Source of the DNA: Spirochaetae bacterium HGW-Spirochaetae-7
GTDB taxonomy: Bacteria > Spirochaetota > Spirochaetia > Treponematales > UBA12059
Direction: 5' to 3'
NCBI GenBank assembly: GCA_002839245.1
Contig: PGXR01000083.1
Span: 1 to 11,762 of the forward strand
Length of the DNA stretch: 11,762 nucleotides
The notes under the pieces are model-generated. The model had not been told where the DNA came from. It did not search any database and saw only the letters and a program-made list of their open reading frames with translations. Position numbers and translations under genes: made by a program. Positions 1 through 5,913 of the stretch are shown here, one piece after another. Each line of letters opens with the position of its first letter. The first letter of the stretch is position 1.

Positions 1-2
1 CC

Positions 3-452
3 GGCCAGTACCTGGTCGCGGCATCGGCCTCGGGCTCGTTCCCGAGCGCCTTCGCGGCAGGCGATCCGCCGGCGCGCGACGGTGCCGCGCCGGCGCCTCT
101 TCCCCCGGCGTCATCGTCGCCACCGACCCGTCTCGTCGTCGTTACTTCTGCGGACGCCATGACCGACCTGATGAGGATGAGCGACTCGATGTTCAATGCT
201 TCGTTCGCGCTTTCCGCGGCCGACTGGCTGAGTTCAAGCGACGACCTGATAGCGATACGGACGAGGGCGGTCGCCGATACGCGCCTCAACAGGGTAAAGG
301 ACGAGGGACTGAAATCCTTCCTCATTGGCCTGACCTACGCCATGACGCTCGGCTTCGTTCCGCTCTGCGTGATAGCCTTCGCCTGGGTGCGCCAGACGCG
401 ACGGAACCGGGCCGAGCGTGCTTCTCGAGCCGCGCAGGGAGGCGAGGCATGA
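3..452 (+). CDS. GldG-family ABC exporter auxiliary protein, C-terminal part (5' end outside window)
   Basis: The frame is open from base 3 to the TGA at 450-452, giving the last 149 residues of a protein that begins before the window. It has the usual end of GldG/ABC_transp_aux proteins. A low-complexity Ala/Pro stretch is followed by a TRLVVV strand, an N-containing ADWLSSSDDLIAIRTR block (the family's 'vdWL..dd.li.IRsk' region), and one hydrophobic helix at about residues 106-129 followed by a basic RQTRRNR tail. In the family this protein is the extracytoplasmic, membrane-anchored partner of a GldA/GldF-type ATPase and permease, whose substrate is unknown in most bacteria. The ATG of the next gene overlaps its stop (ATGA), so the two are co-translated. 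The ATPase and permease should lie just upstream. Family call is by motif recognition only. Confidence 0.75.
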   Translation, partial: GQYLVAASASGSFPSAFAAGDPPARDGAAPAPLPPASSSPPTRLVVVTSADAMTDLMRMSDSMFNASFALSAADWLSSSDDLIAIRTRAVADTRLNRVKDEGLKSFLIGLTYAMTLGFVPLCVIAFAWVRQTRRNRAERASRAAQGGEA

Positions 453-1411
453 ACGGCTACAAGCGCAAATTGAGGATTCTCGTCATGCTCGACGCGGCCT
501 TGGCCGTGGCGATAGTGTTTGGCATGCTGTTATCGCCGCGTGTCGCCAACAGCCGCTTCGCCCGCCACGACCTGCTCGCGGACGCCGCCACGGTGCAGTC
601 GATACGAATAGGCGGCGCTGAATCCGTCGGGTTGGACAAGGCGGGCGCGGCATGGACCGTGATAGGAGATGACGGACCGCTTCCGGCCGACGAGGCGAGG
701 ATTGCCTCGTTCATCAAGGCTGTTGATGCTGTCGAACGGCTGGAAACGGTCGCCAAGGATGCGTCGTCCCGGAAGAACCTCGGGCTCGACGGGGATACCG
801 CTCGTTCCGTTACCTTCCTGGACGCCAAGGGAAAGACGCTGTGCAGCTTCGTGTTGGGGAACTATGCCCAGGCACCCGGTTCGGTCTACCTGGCGCTCGC
901 CGGAAACCCCGACTCGTATTCGGCAGATTCTGGAATGGCTTCGTACATACTCGGCAAGCGTACATCGTGGCTCGACCTCAGGGCGTGGGTGAGCCCGCCC
1001 GCGGCGGAATCGGTGCAGGGACTGTCCCTGCACGGATCATACGAACGGCAGGACGGGTCGAAGGTCGATGTCGACTATGATGCCGTCCGGTCGGGTTCCG
1101 GCTGGCAAGCCGTGGGCATCGCCCTCGATGCCTCAAGGGTCGACGCCATGATAAGGAGCCTGGCCGCGCTGCGCGGGGAGGATTACGCCCCGCTTGCAGG
1201 ACCCGCTGCCTCGGCTGCCCTGACCGTCGAACTCAGGCTCGGGAACGGTGCGTCGCTCAGCCTGTCGGTCGAGCCAAGGCGAGCCGATGGCCGGTACGTT
1301 GCCAGTTCTTCCCAGAGGGACAGGCGGCTGTACCTGCCGGCATGGGCCCTGACCGAGGCGGTCAAGACCTTGGCTGATGTCTCCGTCACTGCCCAGCCAG
1401 GTAGGCCCTGA
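449..1411 (+). CDS. DUF4340-domain membrane-anchored protein
   Basis: The product has 320 residues. The start is fixed by the ATGA overlap with the preceding gene and by GGAGG at 438-442, 6 nt before the ATG. A basic N-terminus (residues 1-9) leads into one hydrophobic helix at about 11-29, so it should be anchored in the inner membrane with the rest outside the cytoplasm. The remainder reads as DUF4340: short beta-rich repeats with 'vt.L.l.....v.l.k.g..W.v' character (SIRIGGAESVGLDKAGAAW), an NLGLD turn near residues 110-114 and a TSWLDLR segment near 172-178. DUF4340 genes typically follow GldG-type genes in ABC exporter operons, as here, and probably supply an extracytoplasmic part of the same complex. 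No catalytic motif is visible. Its 3' end overlaps the convergent GGDEF-like gene by 26 nt. Confidence 0.8.
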   Translation: MNGYKRKLRILVMLDAALAVAIVFGMLLSPRVANSRFARHDLLADAATVQSIRIGGAESVGLDKAGAAWTVIGDDGPLPADEARIASFIKAVDAVERLETVAKDASSRKNLGLDGDTARSVTFLDAKGKTLCSFVLGNYAQAPGSVYLALAGNPDSYSADSGMASYILGKRTSWLDLRAWVSPPAAESVQGLSLHGSYERQDGSKVDVDYDAVRSGSGWQAVGIALDASRVDAMIRSLAALRGEDYAPLAGPAASAALTVELRLGNGASLSLSVEPRRADGRYVASSSQRDRRLYLPAWALTEAVKTLADVSVTAQPGRP

Positions 1412-2585
1412 ATTTTTCAGGGTCCGGCCTGAAAGCCATGATGCGTGCTCCGCCATCTTTCCTGGCCTTGTCTGCCGCTGCCATCGCCTCGCCGATAAGC
1501 CTGTCGCCGTCGACGAGGCGGCCAGCGCGGGAAGTCAGTCCCATGTGGATACCGGCACCGTTGGCGGTCATTTTTTTCTGGAACGTGAACATGAGTTTCT
1601 TTAGGAGTTCTTCGCTCATCCTGAGCGCGTGGTCGACATCGATGTTGGGCAGGATCAGCGCGGCGCCGCCGTCCCCGAAAAGGAAAGCCATGTCCTTGAA
1701 GCTGAAATAGTCCCTGACCTGGGTCGCGAACAGGTTGAACTCCTCGTCGCCACGGTGTGCCCCGTCGAGGGTGGTGATGAGGAGCGACAGATCCTGCTCG
1801 AAAGATGCGGAGCGGCGCAACTCGGCGCTTAGCCGTTCACGGAGGTATGCCTCCCATCCAAGCCCCGAATCGGGGTCGAAAAGTCCCCTCGGGCCATCCA
1901 GTGCGCCATCAGGCAGATCGGCGGGAGTGACGTTGCCGACGGTCGGTTCAGCGGGATCCTCGCGGTACAGGGAGGATTCCTCGGGTGCGAGCTCCGGGAT
2001 GGACGGCGCCCATTCAGCAAGCCCGTCTACGGTCGCCGGAGGGCTTGCGTCAGCTTCCCGGGCGTTCGTCGTCCGTGAGTTGGAAGCGACCAGCAGAGCG
2101 GCCATGATGGCCGCGAGCAAGCCCAGGAATGCGATAGTCGCGTCACGCACGGGCTTGAAAACCGCCTCCTGGCTCAACGTGACATACAGCGCCTCGATGA
2201 CGAGCCCGGAGGACAGGGCTCCGGAGAAGCTGCTCGTAGACCCCTGCGGCCTTTCGAAAGCCAGCCCGTCCGGCGTGCGCCGGTAGTAGGGTGACGAGCC
2301 GGGCTTCGCGTAGAGCACTTCGCCGGTCGTATCCTTGACGATGACGGCGAGCAGCCTGTCCTGCCGCTTCCAGGTGTCTTGCGTGGCCGAGCGCCATGCA
2401 TCGCCTGAAATGCCTGCCGGACCGGTGACGACGTTGAGCGCCGACCTCCGGAGCTCGGCGAACGAAGCCCTAGCTTCGGTCTGGCCGGCATCGAGGGACC
2501 GGACGATGCGGAGGACGGGCCACGCCGCCATGGTCGCGACGATGATCGATGAGCACAACGCCATGAGAATTGGTCCACGTTTCAT
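1386..2585 (-). CDS. Membrane-anchored protein with degenerate GGDEF-like domain
   Basis: The product has 399 residues. I chose the ATG at 2585 because it begins directly with a basic residue pair and a membrane helix. The frame is open further upstream, but that stretch runs through the MEMO promoter and coding region. Helix 1 (about 6-26) and helix 2 (about 150-167) enclose a roughly 120-residue extracytoplasmic sensor-like domain. A linker rich in Pro, Glu and Asp (about 170-235) follows. Residues 236-390 then resemble a GGDEF domain: FDPDSGLGWEAYL replaces the usual 'yD.LTGL.nR..f', and a C-terminal 'AMAAADKARKDGG' helix replaces 'Ad.AlY.AK..Gr'. The signature position reads GDGGA (304-308) followed by ALILP, so the metal-binding and catalytic acidic residues are missing. 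It should not make cyclic di-GMP and may bind it or act as a scaffold. There is no Shine-Dalgarno; see the promoter entry. It overlaps the DUF4340 gene end by 26 nt. Confidence 0.7.
   Translation of the reverse strand: MKRGPILMALCSSIIVATMAAWPVLRIVRSLDAGQTEARASFAELRRSALNVVTGPAGISGDAWRSATQDTWKRQDRLLAVIVKDTTGEVLYAKPGSSPYYRRTPDGLAFERPQGSTSSFSGALSSGLVIEALYVTLSQEAVFKPVRDATIAFLGLLAAIMAALLVASNSRTTNAREADASPPATVDGLAEWAPSIPELAPEESSLYREDPAEPTVGNVTPADLPDGALDGPRGLFDPDSGLGWEAYLRERLSAELRRSASFEQDLSLLITTLDGAHRGDEEFNLFATQVRDYFSFKDMAFLFGDGGAALILPNIDVDHALRMSEELLKKLMFTFQKKMTANGAGIHMGLTSRAGRLVDGDRLIGEAMAAADKARKDGGARIMAFRPDPEKFRAYLAGQ
1406..1422. other. Perfect hairpin at convergent gene ends
   Basis: CCCTGAA (1406-1412), loop TTT, TTCAGGG (1416-1422): a perfect 7-bp inverted repeat. 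It contains the TGA stop of the DUF4340 gene and lies within the last codons of the opposing GGDEF-like gene. No T-run follows on either strand, so it is not a standard intrinsic terminator. It may stabilise or mark the mRNA 3' end. Confidence 0.4.
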
Positions 2586-2593
2586 GGTGTTGG

Positions 2594-2622
2594 AGTATAA
2601 TCCCATTATCGTGGTTTTGGAA
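2594..2622 (-). promoter_or_regulatory. Promoter of GGDEF-like gene, apparently leaderless
   Basis: On the minus strand, TATACT lies at 2599-2594 with TTCCAA (weak -35, 3/6 matches) 17 nt upstream at 2622-2617. Only 8 nt separate the -10 from the ATG at 2585, and no purine-rich Shine-Dalgarno lies between. Transcription would start about 2 nt before the start codon. The -10 box shares bases with the plus-strand TATAAT of the MEMO gene, so polymerase cannot occupy both at once. Confidence 0.4.
2596..2601 (+). promoter_or_regulatory. Putative -10 box (TATAAT) of MEMO gene
   Basis: A perfect TATAAT sits 36 nt before the MEMO ATG, with a predicted RNA start near 2608. No good -35 is visible: TTGGTC at 2570-2575 is 20 nt away, so the promoter may be weak or activator-dependent. 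It overlaps the divergent minus-strand -10 box. Confidence 0.4.
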
Positions 2623-2633
2623 CCACAAGGAGG
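2611..2633 (+). promoter_or_regulatory. Leader hairpin abutting a strong Shine-Dalgarno sequence (MEMO gene)
   Basis: GTGGTT (2611-2616), TTGG loop, AACCAC (2621-2626) is a perfect 6-bp inverted repeat. It is followed without a gap by AAGGAGG (2627-2633), and the ATG is 4 nt further on. The Shine-Dalgarno decides the MEMO start at 2638 rather than the in-frame ATGs upstream. The hairpin could modulate ribosome access or, as DNA, be a dimeric repressor's operator between the divergent genes. Confidence 0.5.
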
Positions 2634-2637
2634 TCGT

Positions 2638-3468
2638 ATGTCCGTAAGACCGCGAAGTCTGCCGTCGGGCTGGTATCCAACCGAGCGGGGAGAGGTCGAG
2701 GCCAAGCTCGGCGCGTGGGGAAGGGTCGACGAAGCGGCCAGATCCGAGGATTTGATGGCAGCCATCGCTCCGCATGCCGGGTGGTACTACTCCGGCAGGA
2801 TCGCATGGGCAGCCTGGCGGTCGGCCGCCGAATCCGACGCCGTCGTCGTCGTAGGAGGCCACCTGCCTGCCGGAGCGGAATTCCGCTATTGGGATGAGGA
2901 CGGCTTCGAGACGCCTCTCGGCCTGGTCAAGGCCGAACCTTCTCTGACTGCCGCCGTCGCAGGCGTAGTAGCCGCGGTACCGGATCGCCACGCGGACAAT
3001 ACGGTCGAGATACACCTGCCGATGGCGGCCATGCGCTTTCCCGGCATTCCCGTCGCCTGTTTCAGGGCGCCCAACGACGGCCGGGCTTCGAAGCTGGGCA
3101 AAGCCGTCGCCGACTGGGCGATGAAGTCGGGAAAGAAGGTTTTCGTACTCGGATCCACCGATCTGACTCATTATGGGCAGGCATACGGTTTCGAGCCCGG
3201 TGGTCCTGGTCCCGACGGCTTTTCATGGGCGCGGCGCGCCGACAAGGCCATCACCGACGCCTTCGTGGGCATGGACGAGGCAGAAGCCCTTAGACGAGCT
3301 GAATCCGACTGTTCCGCCTGTTCGGTCGGCGCTGCCATAGCCGCTATTTCGTACGCGCGCCGGATAGGGGCGCTGAGGTCGCGCCTCCTGATGCGGGGCT
3401 CGAGCGACGAGGGGGCTCCATCGAGCGAAGCCTCGGTCGGCTACTGCGCCGTCGCGTACCGGGTCTAG
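2638..3468 (+). CDS. MEMO-family protein (AmmeMemoRadiSam system protein B type)
   Basis: The product has 276 residues. The start is set by AAGGAGG at 2627-2633. The MEMO family shares a fold with extradiol dioxygenases and LigB. The expected landmarks are present in order: APHAGWYYSG (43-52, His46), GGHLP (73-77, His75), NTVEIHLP (121-128, Glu124 and His126), STDLTHYG (173-180, Asp175 and His178), a Cys-containing CSACSVGAA segment (225-233) and the closing GYCAVAY (268-274). His46, His75 and Cys228 or Cys225 probably correspond to the His/His/Cys metal-site residues known in human MEMO1. The protein lacks a signal peptide and is cytosolic. Its activity in bacteria is unsettled. The usual AMMECR1-like and radical-SAM partners are not beside it. 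It is divergent from the GGDEF-like gene, and its TAG stop overlaps the murD stop (CTAG at 3465-3468). Confidence 0.85.
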   Translation: MSVRPRSLPSGWYPTERGEVEAKLGAWGRVDEAARSEDLMAAIAPHAGWYYSGRIAWAAWRSAAESDAVVVVGGHLPAGAEFRYWDEDGFETPLGLVKAEPSLTAAVAGVVAAVPDRHADNTVEIHLPMAAMRFPGIPVACFRAPNDGRASKLGKAVADWAMKSGKKVFVLGSTDLTHYGQAYGFEPGGPGPDGFSWARRADKAITDAFVGMDEAEALRRAESDCSACSVGAAIAAISYARRIGALRSRLLMRGSSDEGAPSSEASVGYCAVAYRV

Positions 3469-4850
3469 AGCAGCGCGGCTACGGCGGCCTTGTAGCACCT
3501 GCCGCGGTCGAATTCGTTCTTGAACATGCCGAACGACGTGCAGCCCGGGGACAGTACCACCACCGACCCGGGGTGCGCGAGCCTGTCGGCCTCGGCGACG
3601 GCCGCGACGATATCGCCATACGGCCCGCTGTACCGTATCGTATCGGCATCCAGGATGCGGCGGATCTTGTCGGTGCCCGTGCCCGACAGCAGGATGACGG
3701 AGGCGGCCTTCCGGTACGCGGAGCGGGCGGCCTCGAAATCGAGCTTCTTGTCGGTACCGCCGGTGATGAGAACTACCGCCGACTCGAAGGAGCCGACTGC
3801 CGCGCTCACCGCCTCGGGCACAGTAGCGGCCGAGTCGTTGAACCAGCGTACGCCGTTGCGTTCCTTGACAGGCTCGAGGCGGTGTTCCAAGCCGGCGAAG
3901 GTTCCGGCGGCGCGCGGTATCGACGAAGCGTCAGCGCCGAGAGCCCAGGCGGCGATAGCGGCGGCGGCGAGGTTTCGCCTGTTGTGCTCACCCGGCACGC
4001 GGAGGCTTCCGGGCACCAGCTCGAGCAGGCAGCCGCCGGGCAACCGGGCCATGCACGGAGATCCGTCGGCCGGTACTTCTATGCCGTATCCGCGAGGCGG
4101 CAGCGCCAGTCCATAGCCGAGTCCCTGCCCCCTTGATTCCTTGGCGAAAGAGAGGCCGTACTCGTCGTCCCTGTCGTAGACCGTCCAGTCGGACCTGTCC
4201 TGGTCCGCGTAGATCAGCCGCTTGTCGGCGACGTATGCATCCATCGTGCCGTATCTGTCGAGGTGGTCCGGTACTATCCTCGTGAGAACGGCAACCTTGG
4301 GCTTCAGCAATTTCCTGCCATAGAGGTCTCCGAGTTGCCAGCTCGACAGTTCCAGGACGATGACGTCGTCCGGACCGGCGGAATCGAGGAACCCAAGCGG
4401 CGAGACGGTGATGTTGCCTCCCAGGAAAGCCTTGATGCCGCTTGAATTGAGTATCCAGGCCAGAGCCGTCGAAACGGTGGATTTGCCCTTGGATCCGGTG
4501 ACGGCGGCTATCCGCGACGGGCACAGCCGAAGGAAGATCGAAAGGTCGGTTTCGACTGCCCTGGCGGCTGCCAGGTACTGGTTGTCCGGGCGAACGGCGG
4601 GATTCTTGATCACGAGGTCGGCATCGCTGAAATCGGCCATTTCGTGCCGGCCCAGGACGTAGCGGATGTCGAAGTCGCCGAGCGCCGCTATGGAATCGGC
4701 CAGGCTCGCTTCGTCCTTGGTGTCGGTTACGGTGACCCGGGCGCCCTGCTGCGCCATGAACCGCGCAGAGGCGACCCCGCCTCCGTTGAGTCCGAGTCCC
4801 ATGATGGTGACGCGTTTGCCGCGCAAGTCCTCAAGGCGTATCGTTTCCAT
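3465..4850 (-). CDS. murD: UDP-N-acetylmuramoylalanine--D-glutamate ligase (MurD)
   Basis: MurD adds D-glutamate to UDP-MurNAc-L-Ala with ATP, in the cytosolic phase of peptidoglycan synthesis. With the start at 4850 it has 461 residues, normal for the family. The N-terminal Rossmann domain carries MGLGLNGGG (17-25). The central ATPase has the P-loop GSKGKST (119-125), ELSSWQL (167-173), PDHLD (194-198) and the Lys210 of YVADK at the carbamylated-lysine position. The linker has EHNRRN (288-293). The C-terminal domain has FNDSAAT (337-343), GGTDKKLDF (364-372) and LSPGCTSFGMF (433-443). NDSAAT replaces the common NDSKATN, so a substrate-side lysine is absent. An in-frame ATG at 4862 is possible, but AGGAG at 4868-4864 is only 1 nt from it and 13 nt from the 4850 ATG. 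The gene overlaps the upstream gene by 20 nt and is translated from its mRNA. Confidence 0.93.
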   Translation of the reverse strand: METIRLEDLRGKRVTIMGLGLNGGGVASARFMAQQGARVTVTDTKDEASLADSIAALGDFDIRYVLGRHEMADFSDADLVIKNPAVRPDNQYLAAARAVETDLSIFLRLCPSRIAAVTGSKGKSTVSTALAWILNSSGIKAFLGGNITVSPLGFLDSAGPDDVIVLELSSWQLGDLYGRKLLKPKVAVLTRIVPDHLDRYGTMDAYVADKRLIYADQDRSDWTVYDRDDEYGLSFAKESRGQGLGYGLALPPRGYGIEVPADGSPCMARLPGGCLLELVPGSLRVPGEHNRRNLAAAAIAAWALGADASSIPRAAGTFAGLEHRLEPVKERNGVRWFNDSAATVPEAVSAAVGSFESAVVLITGGTDKKLDFEAARSAYRKAASVILLSGTGTDKIRRILDADTIRYSGPYGDIVAAVAEADRLAHPGSVVVLSPGCTSFGMFKNEFDRGRCYKAAVAALL

Positions 4851-5796
4851 AATCGAGTGCATACTCCTTCTGTTCGCGTTCGTTCAGGTACGACTCGATG
4901 CTGAAAGGTACGAGCGGGACTTTCCACGATTCCGGAACCCTGTTCCTGAGCGCTATGAAATCGGGAAGGGCCTCCGAAAATTTCGCGTCCCTGAGGATTT
5001 CCTGTATTTTTGCGATTTCAGGCTGTAGGAATTTGACCGCCCTGTGCAGCAGTGGTATGAGCGCCCTGCGCCCGGCGCTGGTCAGGATCGGAGCAGTGGC
5101 GCAGATGGTCTTGTACTTGCAGTAAAGCGGAAAGAACGGGTAGATGCGCTTCCCGGTAGGCAGGAACAGTTTCGTGAAGTATTTGGAAAGGTCCGTGTCC
5201 ATCCAGATGCCCCGGACGAGGTAGCCCTTGCCCGTTTCGCCTATCCACGTCTGCGAAATCATCTGCCTGATTCTGAACGCCTTGACCCTGCCGGATTCCC
5301 ACATGACCGCCTCAAGCGGAATGAGCTCGGTTTCAAGGTACAGGCGCTTGGTCGAGTATGACTGCGTGACGTCGTTTGTGCCGGTTTCCATGATTTCGGC
5401 ATCGAACGGGCGTGGGAGCAGGTCGACGCGGAGCAGGTACAGGTACACTTCGTTTTCAGCCTTGTACAGCCGGTAGAAGCAAGGCTTGAGGATCTCGGCG
5501 GGGTCGAAGAAGTAGGTGAGGCCCGAGAAACACTCGGAGAGCAACGTGGCAAGCTGGCTGACGACCCCGTTGATGGCCGTGGCGTAATCGGCATCGGGTA
5601 CCGGCCGCCGGATGTCGTGGTGGATGGGAAGTTTCGGGACGAAGAGGGGCGAGCCCAGCTCTATGAAGTATTCCTCGCCCTGGTTGAAACGCATCCCGTA
5701 GGGAACATTTCGGGCATCGTCGGTAATGCCGAGAAGCGTCTGATTAATCGCGGAATCTATGTACGCGATCCTGATTTCGTTGAGCAGTTGCTCCAT
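4831..5796 (-). CDS. Conserved-looking protein of unknown function, first gene of the murD operon
   Basis: The product has 321 residues and I do not recognise a family. It has no signal peptide or membrane helix and is probably cytosolic. It is rich in aromatic and charged residues with a clear alternation of strands and helices: an N-terminal helix (1-20), a strand-rich middle (about 37-60 and 104-165, with FYRLYKAENEVYLYLLRVDLL), a mixed basic segment with GKGYLVRGIWMD (189-200), and a helical C-terminus (about 240-315). Codon use and GC match the neighbours, so it looks like a real resident gene. The ATG at 5796 is the only start near the promoter; an extension of the frame to 6543 is antisense to the FecR gene. 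No Shine-Dalgarno is present. Its end overlaps murD, suggesting coupled expression and perhaps a cell-envelope or cell-cycle role. That role is inference from context only. Confidence 0.8.
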   Translation of the reverse strand: MEQLLNEIRIAYIDSAINQTLLGITDDARNVPYGMRFNQGEEYFIELGSPLFVPKLPIHHDIRRPVPDADYATAINGVVSQLATLLSECFSGLTYFFDPAEILKPCFYRLYKAENEVYLYLLRVDLLPRPFDAEIMETGTNDVTQSYSTKRLYLETELIPLEAVMWESGRVKAFRIRQMISQTWIGETGKGYLVRGIWMDTDLSKYFTKLFLPTGKRIYPFFPLYCKYKTICATAPILTSAGRRALIPLLHRAVKFLQPEIAKIQEILRDAKFSEALPDFIALRNRVPESWKVPLVPFSIESYLNEREQKEYALDYGNDTP

Positions 5797-5806
5797 ATTT
5801 TTTACT

Positions 5807-5835
5807 AGTATACCGGCAGCTATGCAATAAATCAA
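5807..5835 (-). promoter_or_regulatory. Promoter of the unknown gene-murD operon, apparently leaderless
   Basis: On the minus strand, TTGATT (5835-5830) and TATACT (5812-5807) are separated by exactly 17 nt, a good sigma70-type match. The -10 is 10 nt from the ATG at 5796. The intervening bases are AGTAAAAAAT, with no Shine-Dalgarno, so the transcript would begin about 4 nt before the start codon. Confidence 0.6.
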
Positions 5836-5847
5836 CGACGCGATACG

Positions 5848-5876
5848 TTGTGACCCCGTGGGTCGCATGGTATAGT
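5848..5876 (+). promoter_or_regulatory. Promoter of FecR-domain gene with flanking palindromes
   Basis: TTGTGA (5848-5853) and TATAGT (5871-5876) are 17 nt apart. The predicted RNA start is near 5883. GGAGG at 5902-5906 lies 7 nt before the ATG. The spacer contains the inverted repeat GACCC-CGT-GGGTC (5852-5864). A second one, GTCCG-C-CGGAC (5884-5894), sits at the predicted start point. Both positions suit repressor operators. The promoter is back to back with that of the murD operon, with 12 bp between the two -35 boxes. Confidence 0.55.
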
Positions 5877-5913
5877 TTGACTTGTCCGCCGGACGGACGC
5901 TGGAGGTGTATCG

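Noticed and set aside
2335..2637. N-terminal extension of the MEMO protein
   Set aside because: Antisense to the GGDEF-like gene; AAGGAGG at 2627-2633 and family length support the ATG at 2638.
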